From assembly GCA_910579615.1 (NCBI GenBank), contig CAJTUA010000029.1:1-52086 (forward strand): a stretch of 52,086 bases of DNA. Direction: 5' to 3'. A program made the position numbers and the translations under genes. The notes under the pieces were generated by a model that was not told where the DNA came from, searched no databases, and saw nothing but the letters and a program-made list of their open reading frames with translations. The DNA comes from an uncultured Lachnospiraceae bacterium. Its GTDB lineage: Bacteria > Bacillota > Clostridia > Lachnospirales > Lachnospiraceae. Of the stretch, positions 32,922 through 42,210 are shown in pieces; the stretch's first letter is position 1, and every line of letters starts with the position of its first letter.

Positions 32922-35234
32922 ATGGAAAAGGTAAAACTACCGAAATCCGTCCTTGAACTGCTCTTGCAGCAGGGTGTTTCTTCCGATGCGCTGCTGTGTG
33001 CGTGTGCTACGGATATGAACACGAGCTGTGAGTATGCGGACGGATATGTCATCCTGACCGCGGACAGGCTCTGTCTGCTCACCGCCCCGCCCGATTCTTC
33101 GCGTGTCCGTTCCTTTAAAGGCTACAGCAAAAAAGGGGATATCGAAACGGACTACAGACAAAACTGGGCAATCCGCTCTCTTGCGATTGCCGAATTAGAG
33201 TCTCTGAAGATCGAACGGCAGGTTGCCTGCGGACTGTTAATCGCAAATGATGGCGACTGTCTCGCCGCATTTTCCAATTTGTATATGAAGAATATGCACC
33301 AACTTGTGCGCGCCTTTGACCGCATCAAGAATCCGGAGCCGGATTTCATGCAGGAACCGGAGGACAAGGAGGAGGAATATTGCCCAAAATGCGGCACGAT
33401 GTATCCGAACCGCAACCGCAAAATATGCCCGAAATGTATGGACCGCGGAACGATTTTTATGCGTGTCCTGCGGTATTTCAAACCGTACAGCCCAAAACTC
33501 GCAGTCATGCTCTGCTGCTATTTTGGCATTGCGGCATTAAATCTTGTCTGGCCGTACCTGAATGGAACGGTGCTCTATGACCATATATTGGAAAAGGATT
33601 CGGCATTCCTTGCAAAATTAGGCATTGAGGACGGTCGCTTTGTCACAGCACTTTTGCTGATTGTCCTGACAATGTTTACAGCCAAGCTCTCCTTGCAGCT
33701 GCTCTCCGTCCTGCAGGGCGTTTTTACGGCGCAGATTGTGACAAGTATTGTACGCGACCTCAAAAAAGATATTTTCGGGGCGATGGGGAAACTCTCCATC
33801 AGCTTTTACAAGAGCCGCCAGACCGGAAGCCTTATGACCCGCGTGCTAAGCGACGCGGAGCGCGTGACAAGCTTCTTTATCGACGGCGCGCCGTACATAC
33901 TGATTCATTCATTTACAATTATTTCCACACTGATTGTCATGTTCTCCATCCGTTGGGAACTCGCAATTGTGGCATGCGTCCTGCTGCCGGTGTCCGTGGT
34001 TGTCGGCATGAAGCTGCGCCCGCACCTGTGGAGCCTTTTCGGCAGAAGACACCGCGCGGAGCGTTCCCTGAACAGCCAGGTAAACGACAACCTGACCGGG
34101 GCGCGCGTGGTCAAGGCGTTCGGGCAGGAGCAGCGGGAACTGACGCGTTTTTCCACAAACAATTCGCGCATGAAGGATGCGGAACTTGCGATTGTCCGCT
34201 TTGACAACAAATTTACATTCCTGTACCAGACGACGCAGGAGCTCACAAGCATGGTGGTATGGTTTATTGGCGTTGCCCTGGTGCTTGGCGGCACCCAGTT
34301 TGAACTCGGCGTGCTGATTACTTTCGTCGGCTACGTCGGACAGCTTTCCGGACCGATGAATTTCTTCTCCCATGTTTTCCACTGGTGGTCTGACAGTATC
34401 AACAGCGCGCAGCGTATGTTTGAAATCCTTGATGCCATCCCAGAGGTACAGGAGAAGGAAAATCCGGTCGCGATGCCTGCGCCGAGGGGCGAGATTGTGT
34501 TAGACCATGTGACGTTTGGCTATGAGGTCAACAAACCGGTATTAAAGAATATCAATTTACATATCAAGGAGGGCGAAATGCTCGGCATTGTCGGGCGCTC
34601 CGGCGCAGGCAAGACCACATTGGTCAACCTGATTTCCCGTATGTATGACCCGCAGGAGGGTTCCATCTCGTTGGACGGTATCAATGTGCGCGATTTAGCG
34701 TTCCACGATTTGCGCCGCAATGTTGCGATGGTTTCCCAGGAGACATACATTTTTATGGGTACGGTCGAGGAGAATATCGCCTACGCGAACCCGCAGGCTA
34801 CCAAGGCAGAGATTATTCGCGCCGCCGTGCTCGCGAGTGCGCATGATTTTATTCTGCGCATGCCGGACGGGTATGACACGATTATCGGTTCTGCCGGGCG
34901 GGAACTTTCGGGCGGTGAGCGCCAGCGCATTTCGATTGCGCGCGCAATTCTCGCGAACCCGAAGATTCTGATTCTCGACGAGGCGACCGCTTCCGTGGAT
35001 ACCGAAACGGAAAAAGCAATTCAGGAATCCATCAATTATCTGGTCAAGGGGCGCACGACAATTTCCATCGCCCACCGCCTCTCGACGCTGCGCGACGCCG
35101 ACCGCCTTGTCGTAATTGACAATGGCGAGATTACGGAGGAAGGCACGCAGGCAGAGCTGACGCAGTTGCACGGAACATATTACAAACTGATGGAACTACA
35201 AACAAAAGCATTGGCACTGAAAGGAATTGAATAA
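32922..35234 (+). CDS. ABC exporter half-transporter with N-terminal zinc-ribbon domain (1)
   Basis: A 770-residue protein. Residues 1-150 form a soluble domain, followed by a zinc ribbon (C154xxC157...C169xxC172). Then come six membrane segments (about 180-460) and an ABC ATPase: Walker A (GIVGRSGAGKTTLVNLI), signature (ELSGGERQRISIARAIL), Walker B (ILILDEATASVDTETE) and His switch (IAHRLS). Ordinary type IV exporters lack the N-terminal zinc-ribbon piece. It is followed by a DUF1854 gene and a second transporter of the same build, so the two likely form a heterodimer. Relatives are annotated with cyanophycin metabolism in some bacteria, from memory. The start ATG has GGGGG further upstream. 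Confidence 0.88.
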   Translation: MEKVKLPKSVLELLLQQGVSSDALLCACATDMNTSCEYADGYVILTADRLCLLTAPPDSSRVRSFKGYSKKGDIETDYRQNWAIRSLAIAELESLKIERQVACGLLIANDGDCLAAFSNLYMKNMHQLVRAFDRIKNPEPDFMQEPEDKEEEYCPKCGTMYPNRNRKICPKCMDRGTIFMRVLRYFKPYSPKLAVMLCCYFGIAALNLVWPYLNGTVLYDHILEKDSAFLAKLGIEDGRFVTALLLIVLTMFTAKLSLQLLSVLQGVFTAQIVTSIVRDLKKDIFGAMGKLSISFYKSRQTGSLMTRVLSDAERVTSFFIDGAPYILIHSFTIISTLIVMFSIRWELAIVACVLLPVSVVVGMKLRPHLWSLFGRRHRAERSLNSQVNDNLTGARVVKAFGQEQRELTRFSTNNSRMKDAELAIVRFDNKFTFLYQTTQELTSMVVWFIGVALVLGGTQFELGVLITFVGYVGQLSGPMNFFSHVFHWWSDSINSAQRMFEILDAIPEVQEKENPVAMPAPRGEIVLDHVTFGYEVNKPVLKNINLHIKEGEMLGIVGRSGAGKTTLVNLISRMYDPQEGSISLDGINVRDLAFHDLRRNVAMVSQETYIFMGTVEENIAYANPQATKAEIIRAAVLASAHDFILRMPDGYDTIIGSAGRELSGGERQRISIARAILANPKILILDEATASVDTETEKAIQESINYLVKGRTTISIAHRLSTLRDADRLVVIDNGEITEEGTQAELTQLHGTYYKLMELQTKALALKGIE

Positions 35235-35240
35235 AGCAGC

Positions 35241-35366
35241 AGGGGTTTTGCGGAACTTTAAACAGCAAAACCCCGGACGATGCCCGGAAGCAATTTCTGG
35301 CAGCAGCGCGGACAGGAATTGCTTCCACCACTGGGGGTATCGGGAGGGGTTTTGCGGAACTTTAAA
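35241..35366 (+). repeat. Structured spacer with 22-bp direct repeat and two stem-loops
   Basis: A 22-bp sequence beginning AGGGGTTTTGCGGAAC is present at 35241-35262 and exactly again at 35345-35366. The first copy forms a 10-bp stem (GGGGTTTTGC at 35242-35251 with GCAAAACCCC at 35265-35274); the second copy could pair with the same right arm instead. Between them a second stem joins 35286-35299 and 35313-35326 (13 of 14 pairs). The second repeat runs into the ribosome site of the DUF1854 gene, so alternative pairing could tune its expression. Confidence 0.65.
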
Positions 35367-35383
35367 TAGGAGGACTCATATTT

Positions 35384-35962
35384 ATGCCACCATTTGGTAA
35401 ACAGCCGCCGCACGGCGGGGAACATGAAGATTTCAATCTGGAACAGATGGAAAAAGAAACCGAAGAAATGCTCAAGCTGCGCTATTTAAATAAGGATAAC
35501 GCAGAATTCAAGCGCACGGACGGCGGATTTGTCAGCGTCAAGGTCGGGGAGGAATTCTACCCGCGTGTACATGTCATCCGCATGTTCCCATTCTCCGACC
35601 CAGACAAATACATTTCCATCCGCACGCCGGATGAACATTCAAAGGAAATTGGGATTATTGAGAATATGAAGGATGTCACGAAAGAAACTGCCCAGATGCT
35701 TACAGAGCAGCTGAACCTGCGCTATTTTACACCGATTATTACGAAAATAGTCAATATCAAGGAAGAATACGGCTACGCCTACTTTGATGTGGTGACAGAC
35801 CGCGGCGCATGTCGGTTTACCATCAATATGGGCGGACACGCGGTTGTGCATCTGTCGGAAACCCGTATTCTGATTTCGGATATTGACGAAAACCGCTTTG
35901 AGATTCCGGACGTTACGAAGCTGACACCAAAAGAATTGAAAAAATTGGATTTGTTCCTATAA
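35384..35962 (+). CDS. DUF1854 family protein linked to the ABC exporter pair
   Basis: A 192-residue soluble protein. YLNKDNAEFKRTDGGFVSVK, YPRVHVIRMFPFSDPDKYIS, KEIGIIENMKDVTKE and FDVVTDRGACRF fit DUF1854. The family is repeatedly encoded with this type of ABC exporter; its biochemical role is unknown to me. The start has AGGAGG eight bases before the ATG, part of the structured spacer. It lies between the two transporter genes, only 12 bp before the second, in one operon. Confidence 0.82.
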   Translation: MPPFGKQPPHGGEHEDFNLEQMEKETEEMLKLRYLNKDNAEFKRTDGGFVSVKVGEEFYPRVHVIRMFPFSDPDKYISIRTPDEHSKEIGIIENMKDVTKETAQMLTEQLNLRYFTPIITKIVNIKEEYGYAYFDVVTDRGACRFTINMGGHAVVHLSETRILISDIDENRFEIPDVTKLTPKELKKLDLFL

Positions 35963-35974
35963 AGGAGTATAACC

Positions 35975-38158
35975 ATGATACTAAAATACGATTTATCCCA
36001 GGAAAATCTGGCGCTTTTGGCATTGCCACCCACGGAGGAAGTCTGTTACTGCGTCCCCTACGATATCGATGAGAAGGGGAATTTCCTTGACAATTCCTAT
36101 GTTGCTGCAACGCGCAAACGCATTATTGTGTTGGAGAACGGCGCGCGCAAAGCGGAGTATATGTTATCCGACTGCGAAAAAATCGCCAGTGAACCACAGA
36201 TTGACTGTGGGCTCTTCCTTGTTACAACGGGCGGGCAAGAACGCATCATTGCCCGTTTTTCCGGAAAACACCTCTCGCGATTTTCCTATGTGGCGCGCGG
36301 CTTGATGATGTTTCTTTCCGGCAATATGAATCTTGTCTCAAGTGATGAGTACGAGCGCACCTGCCCGAAATGCCACCGCGCACTTCCGGGCACAAGGGAA
36401 TGCCCGCACTGCAGCAAGCAGGGGGGCGGCACGGCAAAGCAGTTCCTTTTGATGGTTGCCCCGTACAAAAAGCAGCTTGCCGTAATCTTTTTTGTGATGG
36501 CGCTCGCCGCAGTCATCACATTGCTCAATCCCGAGATTCAGAAACACCTGATTGATGATGTGCTCCACGACCGCAAGGGAACGCTTTCTGATGCATATCT
36601 TTTCCTTTGCATCATTTTCGGATTAAGCATCGGCATGGTCGTGCTCAATATCACAAAGTCGTATCTGTGCGCAAAGCTCGGTTCCACACTGAGCAAGGAT
36701 TTGAGGGCAAAGCTGTATCACAAAATCCAGATACTTTCCCTCTCCTTCATCAACGACCGCCGCCCGGGGGAGCTGATGAACCGCGTTGTACATGATACGG
36801 CGCGTGTGCGGATGTTTATGCAGGACATATTCTGCAATATGTTCACCGTGCTCGTCATTTTTGTTTTCGACATGGTTTACATGCTGATTCTTGATGTGAA
36901 ACTGGCGCTGATTTCCTTCGCTTTTATCCCGTTCGGCATCCTGTTGTCCACGGCATTTAAGAAGAACATCCACCGCCGCTTCCACAGGCAATGGCAGAAG
37001 GACGATGACGTGAACAGCTCCCTGCAGGATGTCATCTCCGGCATGAGCGTGGTAAAATCCTACGGCAAGGAAGCATCGGAGGCAAAGCATTTTAATGAGC
37101 TTGCAGATTCCTATGCCGTAATCAACCGCAGGAACGAAGTATTCTGGGCAATTTTCTTCCCGATGCTCTCATTTGCAATGGGCGCCGGGGTGTACCTGAT
37201 TACTTATTTTGGCGGCGTCAATGTTTTAAATGGCAGAAAAACACCCGGCGAATTGCTCCAGTTTATCAATTACACATCAATGCTTTATATGTACTTAAAC
37301 TGGCTGACAAACCTTCCGCGCCAACTGATGAATCTGGTCAACAGCGTGGAGCGTATCAGCGATGTCATGTCTCAGGAGCCGCGCATCCTTGACCGTGAGA
37401 AGGCAACCGACCTTGCCATCAAGGGTTCTGTGGAATTTAAGCACGCGACCTTCGGTTATAAATCCTACAAGCCAGTGCTTGAGGATATCAACCTTTCCAT
37501 CAAACCGGGGGAAATGATTGGTCTGGTTGGGGCTTCCGGTACCGGAAAATCCACGATGATTAACCTTATCATGCATTTGTATGAGCTGGATGACGGCGAA
37601 TTGCTGGTTGACGGGAAAGATATCCGCGACATCCGCCTGGAAAATTATCATTCCCAGATTGGCGTTGTATTGCAGGAGACCTTCCTGTTTTCCGGCACGA
37701 TTTTGAACAATATCAAGTTCGCAAAGCCGGATGCAACCTACGAGGAAGTCATCCGCGCTGCAAAGATGGCAAATGCGCACGATTTTATCTGCCGCACGCC
37801 GGACGGATACAATACTTATGTCGGTGAACGCGGGTTTAACCTTTCCGGCGGTGAGCGCCAGCGCATTGCGATTGCGCGCGCAATTTTGAATGAACCAAAG
37901 CTTTTAATTCTGGATGAGGCAACGGCGAGCCTGGATACCGAGAGCGAGTATCTGATTCAGAAAGCGCTTGAGCGCCTGACGGGCGGGCGGACAACATTTG
38001 CAATTGCACACAGACTTTCTACGTTAAAGGATGCGGACCGTCTGGTCGTGATTGACGGGCATAGCATCGCGGAAATCGGGACTCACAATGAATTGATGGA
38101 ACAGCAGGGGATTTATTATAAGCTGGTGACGGCACAGTTGGAAATGCAGAAAGTGTGA
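35975..38158 (+). CDS. ABC exporter half-transporter with N-terminal zinc-ribbon domain (2)
   Basis: A 727-residue protein built like its upstream partner: N-terminal domain (1-125), zinc ribbon (C130xxC133, C143xxC146), six membrane segments (about 155-430), and ATPase with Walker A (GLVGASGTGKSTMINLI), signature (NLSGGERQRIAIARAIL), Walker B (LLILDEATASLDTES) and His switch (IAHRLS). Both ATP sites look complete, so the pair need not be an asymmetric heterodimer. The substrate is unknown. A strong terminator follows. Confidence 0.88.
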   Translation: MILKYDLSQENLALLALPPTEEVCYCVPYDIDEKGNFLDNSYVAATRKRIIVLENGARKAEYMLSDCEKIASEPQIDCGLFLVTTGGQERIIARFSGKHLSRFSYVARGLMMFLSGNMNLVSSDEYERTCPKCHRALPGTRECPHCSKQGGGTAKQFLLMVAPYKKQLAVIFFVMALAAVITLLNPEIQKHLIDDVLHDRKGTLSDAYLFLCIIFGLSIGMVVLNITKSYLCAKLGSTLSKDLRAKLYHKIQILSLSFINDRRPGELMNRVVHDTARVRMFMQDIFCNMFTVLVIFVFDMVYMLILDVKLALISFAFIPFGILLSTAFKKNIHRRFHRQWQKDDDVNSSLQDVISGMSVVKSYGKEASEAKHFNELADSYAVINRRNEVFWAIFFPMLSFAMGAGVYLITYFGGVNVLNGRKTPGELLQFINYTSMLYMYLNWLTNLPRQLMNLVNSVERISDVMSQEPRILDREKATDLAIKGSVEFKHATFGYKSYKPVLEDINLSIKPGEMIGLVGASGTGKSTMINLIMHLYELDDGELLVDGKDIRDIRLENYHSQIGVVLQETFLFSGTILNNIKFAKPDATYEEVIRAAKMANAHDFICRTPDGYNTYVGERGFNLSGGERQRIAIARAILNEPKLLILDEATASLDTESEYLIQKALERLTGGRTTFAIAHRLSTLKDADRLVVIDGHSIAEIGTHNELMEQQGIYYKLVTAQLEMQKV

Positions 38159-38167
38159 AACTCTAAG

Positions 38168-38202
38168 AAGAAAGCTACTCTACAACCCAGAGTAGCTTTC
38201 TT
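38168..38202 (+). terminator. Terminator of the ABC/DUF1854 operon
   Basis: A perfect 14-bp stem (AAGAAAGCTACTCT and AGAGTAGCTTTCTT) with a seven-base loop lies ten bases after the stop codon. Confidence 0.85.
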
Positions 38203-38204
38203 GC

Positions 38205-38690
38205 CTACAATATGGTATTGTTTCGCCTGTGTCCACTTGACTAAGCAGAGTTCCGGCATCATCAAAGGTATAAACAGAATACCTGGCAGGTACCACCAAT
38301 GGTAAAGCAACTGGTAGCCGGAAAAAAGAATGTGTTCACTATACTCTCCACGTTCCACATCAATTCCCCGGCGTTGTTCATAGCCGATTTTCCACCCAGA
38401 GAGCCTTCGGCAGAATAAAATGCATCCGGCACACCACTCTTGGGATTGCGCAGAAGCAACACCGCTGTATAGTTGTCCCTTACTTCGGGTGTCAGTTCTT
38501 CACTGGAAATATCCCAATTTTCCTTGCCAAATACATAGTCCAGGATATTGGCAATCTCATGCCGCCCAACCTGCTCAACCCCTCCGTGGATAAACTGTTG
38601 ACCGTAAAAAAACTCTACTGCTGCGCTGTACTCTTTAGCTTCGGCGGCAAAGGCTGTCCCCGCAAGGCTCACCGTCAGAGCCAGACAATT
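38205..38690 (-). pseudogene. Relic of an exported protein
   Basis: On the minus strand, LTVSLAGTAFAAEAKEYSAA (end of a signal peptide) continues for about 110 residues (VGRHEIANILDYVFGKENWD, then AFYSAEGSLGGKSAMNNAGE). The frame then breaks; a coding-like end (RYSVYTFDDAGTLLSQVDTG) follows in another frame to about 38205. The signal-peptide start is missing and fused to the MBOAT relic upstream. Family unknown. Confidence 0.5.
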
Positions 38691-38696
38691 TTGGCA

Positions 38697-38970
38697 TGGT
38701 AAAGCCCGTGGCAAAAAAGCGGTTTGCGGTTTGCAGTGTAAACATAAGGTATTTAAATATGAATAACAAGGATAAATTGAAAAATACCATAACAGAAAGA
38801 ACTGTGCACGATTTCTTTTTATTGTTCCTGCACTTTTCTACAAGATACCCGAAAAGCCAGTTCGCAGCAATGGATATAAGCACAATAAAAACAAATTTTA
38901 TTTCACCATAGGCATAAAATAACAGACTTACAAAAAAGAGAAAATAATTTTGTATTTTCCTTCCAACCTT
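38697..38970 (-). pseudogene. N-terminal fragment of an AlgI/MBOAT O-acyltransferase
   Basis: The minus-strand frame gives LFFVSLLFYAYGEIKFVFIV, LISIAANWLFGYLVEKCRNN and LSLLFIFKYLMFTLQTANRF, the first three membrane segments of AlgI/DltB-type MBOAT proteins. Only about 90 of the usual 450-500 residues remain; the catalytic His region is gone. It is joined to an unrelated exported-protein relic, indicating a deletion. Confidence 0.65.
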
Positions 38971-39122
38971 CCACCGAATTATTTTTGATAATCCTTATAT
39001 GGCATAATACACCAATAGTACAATCGGCAAAAAAATGGCTAAAAAACAATGGATGAAAATATCATGGCTAAGCACCTTCTTTAGAAATAAATAATATAAT
39101 CCGTCACAAACAAAAACACATT

Positions 39123-39170
39123 CCCCCTTTTCCAGATGCCGTCACGCAACTGCATCCGGAAAAAGGGGGG
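39123..39170 (-). terminator. Terminator after transketolase
   Basis: On the minus strand CCCCCTTTTTCCGGATGC pairs with GCATCTGGAAAAGGGGG (one mismatch/bulge region), shortly after the transketolase stop and followed by ATGTGTTTTTG. Confidence 0.7.
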
Positions 39171-39179
39171 ACCAGAGTT

Positions 39180-41162
39180 TTACAGCACTTCTTTCACTGC
39201 CGCCACAACATTCTCCGTCGTGAACCCGAACTTCTTAAACAGCGTCGCTGCCGGTGCGGAAGCACCAAAGCCCTTCATCGTGATGGTCTTGCCATCCAGG
39301 CCGACATACTTGCCCCAACCGAAATCGCCGAGCGCTTCCACTGCCACCCTCGCGCGGACATTCTTTGGAAGCACGGACTCCTTGTACTCGTCGGACTGCT
39401 CCTCAAAAATATCCATACAAGGCATGGAAACAACGCGCACGTCAACGCCGTCTTTCGCAAGCTCTGCCTTTGCTTCCACTGCAAGGGAAACCTCCGACCC
39501 GGTTGCAATGATGATTGCATCCGGAACTTCCTTCGTGGAATCTTCAAGTACATATGCGCCCTTCAGCGCCTCCTTTGAGGAACCGGCAAGCTGCGGAAGA
39601 TTCTGCCTTGTCAATACCAACGCGGTCGGAGTCTCAAGTGAGGTCACTGCGGAATACCACGCCGCAATCGTTTCGGTTGCATCCGCCGGGCGGAATACAT
39701 GGAAATTCGGCATGGAGCGCAGCATGGCAAGCTGCTCAATCGGCTCGTGGGTCGGTCCGTCCTCGCCGACACCGATGCTGTCATGTGTGAGTACGTAAGT
39801 GGTCGGAATCTTCATAATGGAAGAAAGTCTCGCCATCGGTTTTACATAATCACTGAATACAAAGAAGGTCGAAACGAACGCGCGCAGGCCATGCAGCGTC
39901 ATGCCGTTTCCAATTGCCGCCATTGCGAGCTCGCGGACACCGAAATGCATATTCCTGCCTGCGTAATCCGCCTTCGAGAAATCCCCCATATCCTTCATAT
40001 AAGTCTTCGTGGACGGGGAAAGGTCTGCCGCACCGCCAATCAGGCTTGGAACCTTATCCTTTAAGCGGTTGATAATCTGACCGGAAAGATTGCGGGTTGC
40101 CTCCGGCTTGTCCTCATATGCCCAGAACGCTTCATCGTCCATCAGTTTCTTCGCGATTTCGAGGTCGAATTCCTCATCCCATGCCTTCTTCATCTCCGGA
40201 TACTTCTCGCAGTATTCCGCAAACATCTTGTTCCATGCATCCTCAACCGCTGCTTTTTCTGATGCGATATCCCTGTAATTCGCATAAACCTCGTCCGGAA
40301 CAAAGAACGGCTCCTGGCTCGGCCATCCAAGATTTTCCTTGAGTGCCTTTACATTTTCATCACCCAGAGGTTCGCCGTGCGCGCTCGCCTTGCCCTGCTT
40401 TTCCGGGCAGCCAAAGCCAATCTGCGTCTTTACGGTAATCATGGTCGGGCGGGTCTTGTCTGCCTTTGCTTCCTCGATTGCCTTGCCAATTTCCTCGAGA
40501 TTATTTCCGTCCTCAACCACAAGGGTCTGGAAGCCGAACGCCTCAAAACGCTTCTTTACATCCTCGGTAAATGCGATGTCGGTGCTTCCCTCAATGGAAA
40601 TCTGGTTCGAATCATACAAAACAATCAGTTTGCCAAGCCCCAACGTGCCTGCAAGGGAAAATGCCTCCGAAGAAATGCCCTCCATCATACAGCCATCGCC
40701 GCCAAGCACAAAGGTGTAATGGTCAACAACCGGATAGCCTTCCTTATTAAATTTCGCTGCCAGATGCGCCTCTGCCGCCGCCATGCCGACTGCCATACCC
40801 ATACCTGCACCGAGCGGGCCGGTCGTCGCCTCAACACCTCTTGTGTGGCGGTATTCCGGATGTCCCGGTGTCAGGGAATCAAGCTGGCGGAACTGCATCA
40901 AGTCTTCCTTTGTCAGCCCGTAGCCGAACAGATGAAGAAGGGAATACAGCAGGGTGGAACCATGTCCGCCGGAAAGGATGAAACGGTCCCTGTTCGGCCA
41001 GTCCGGATTCGCCGGATTGTGGTTCATATGCTTTGCCCAAAGCTCGTAAGCCATCGCCGCGCTGCCAAGCGGAAGTCCCGGATGCCCGGATTTTGCCTTC
41101 TGTACGGCATCTGCCGCCAACACGCGAATTGCGTTTACCGACATTGTATCAATATTGCTCAT
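39180..41162 (-). CDS. tkt: Transketolase
   Basis: A 660-residue thiamine-diphosphate enzyme of the non-oxidative pentose phosphate pathway that transfers two-carbon units. The start is the ATG at 41162 (MSNIDTMSVNAIRVLAADAV) with GGAGG upstream; the open frame extends 59 codons earlier through the tal-tkt spacer but that part is not coding. Motifs: SGHPGLPLGSAAMAYELW, the ThDP site GGDGCMMEGISSEAFSLAG, DSNQISIEG, the family signature region NMHFGVRELAMAAIGNG, and THDSIGVGEDGPTHEPIEQL. Length is normal. Transcribed after transaldolase. Confidence 0.95.
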   Translation of the reverse strand: MSNIDTMSVNAIRVLAADAVQKAKSGHPGLPLGSAAMAYELWAKHMNHNPANPDWPNRDRFILSGGHGSTLLYSLLHLFGYGLTKEDLMQFRQLDSLTPGHPEYRHTRGVEATTGPLGAGMGMAVGMAAAEAHLAAKFNKEGYPVVDHYTFVLGGDGCMMEGISSEAFSLAGTLGLGKLIVLYDSNQISIEGSTDIAFTEDVKKRFEAFGFQTLVVEDGNNLEEIGKAIEEAKADKTRPTMITVKTQIGFGCPEKQGKASAHGEPLGDENVKALKENLGWPSQEPFFVPDEVYANYRDIASEKAAVEDAWNKMFAEYCEKYPEMKKAWDEEFDLEIAKKLMDDEAFWAYEDKPEATRNLSGQIINRLKDKVPSLIGGAADLSPSTKTYMKDMGDFSKADYAGRNMHFGVRELAMAAIGNGMTLHGLRAFVSTFFVFSDYVKPMARLSSIMKIPTTYVLTHDSIGVGEDGPTHEPIEQLAMLRSMPNFHVFRPADATETIAAWYSAVTSLETPTALVLTRQNLPQLAGSSKEALKGAYVLEDSTKEVPDAIIIATGSEVSLAVEAKAELAKDGVDVRVVSMPCMDIFEEQSDEYKESVLPKNVRARVAVEALGDFGWGKYVGLDGKTITMKGFGASAPAATLFKKFGFTTENVVAAVKEVL

Positions 41163-41190
41163 AAAATAATCGTCCTCCATATTAAGTTCT

Positions 41191-41279
41191 GCATATCCCC
41201 TCCCAGTACCTTCATCGGCGGAGGAATTTTTCTCCGTTTCACTCCGAAATATTCCTCCTGGTACTGTCCGGGGATATGC
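41191..41279 (-). promoter_or_regulatory. Long interrupted hairpin in the tal-tkt spacer
   Basis: Nested complementary blocks span the spacer: GCATATCCCC/GGGGATATGC (10 bp), AGTACC/GGTACT (6 bp) and AGGAGGAAT/ATTCCTCC (8 bp), separated by short internal loops. No U-run follows, so it is not a simple terminator; it could stabilise or process the message. Confidence 0.55.
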
Positions 41280-41295
41280 TGTTTTAAGTTTCGTC

Positions 41296-41949
41296 CTATT
41301 TGCCGAATACTGCCTCGTAGTCCTTCTTGAACTTCTCAATCCCCTGGTCAGTCAGCGGATGCTTCGTGCACTGCACGATTACGCTGTATGGAACCGTTGC
41401 GATATGGGCACCTGCAAGCGCACAATCTGTAATGTGGATTGGATTGCGCACGCTTGCCGCAATAATTTCTGTCTCAAGCCCGTAAATATTGAAAATATCA
41501 GCAATGTTGCGGATAAGGTCAATGCCCGGCGTGGAGATATCGTCCAGACGGCCGAGGAACGGGGAAACATAGGTTGCGCCTGCCCTTGCTGCAAGCAGCG
41601 CCTGGTTTGCGGAGAAAATCAGCGTCACATTTGTCTTGATACCCTCAGCAGAAAGCACCTTAACCGCCTTTAAGCCCTCCACTGTCATCGGAATCTTAAC
41701 AACCATGTTTGGATGGATTGCTGCAATCTCACGGCCTTCCTTAATCATGCCCTCGGCATCAACTGTCGTCGCCTTCACCTCGCCGCTGATTGGTCCGTCC
41801 ACAATCGAAGTAATTTCCTTAATTACCTCGTTGAAATCACGTCCTTCTTTCGCAATGAGGGACGGGTTCGTGGTCACACCGCAAATCACGCCCATGTCAT
41901 TTGCCTTCCTGATATCCTCGACGTTGGCTGTGTCAATAAAAAACTTCAT
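41296..41949 (-). CDS. tal: Transaldolase (fructose-6-phosphate aldolase-like subfamily)
   Basis: A 217-residue short transaldolase (TalC/MipB type). MKFFIDTANVEDIRKANDMG, GVTTNPSLIAKEG, the Schiff-base Lys in MVVKIPMTVEG and VSPFLGRLDD are classical. It transfers a dihydroxyacetone unit in the pentose phosphate pathway; some members cleave fructose 6-phosphate, which sequence alone cannot separate. AAAGGAGG precedes the ATG. It is the first gene of the tal-tkt pair. Confidence 0.95.
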   Translation of the reverse strand: MKFFIDTANVEDIRKANDMGVICGVTTNPSLIAKEGRDFNEVIKEITSIVDGPISGEVKATTVDAEGMIKEGREIAAIHPNMVVKIPMTVEGLKAVKVLSAEGIKTNVTLIFSANQALLAARAGATYVSPFLGRLDDISTPGIDLIRNIADIFNIYGLETEIIAASVRNPIHITDCALAGAHIATVPYSVIVQCTKHPLTDQGIEKFKKDYEAVFGK

Positions 41950-42210
41950 TTTATAAATCCTCCTTTTAAAATAATTTCAAAGCTTGTACACTGACAGAAT
42001 CTGACAAATCTGCAGTTCTGTCCCGATGCGCCCGCACACTGGTTTTTAAGCAGTATGCCGTTTAAAGCATTCGCGCAAACTTTAATAAATTGTAAAATAA
42101 TTTTATTTCTTCAAAATTATACTACAATTTGCTGAAAATGGCAAGTGAAATATAGCTTTCTTTCGTGCAAATTGTGCGGTTTTTCGCTCCGCCTGGCTTT
42201 TATCCCCCGC

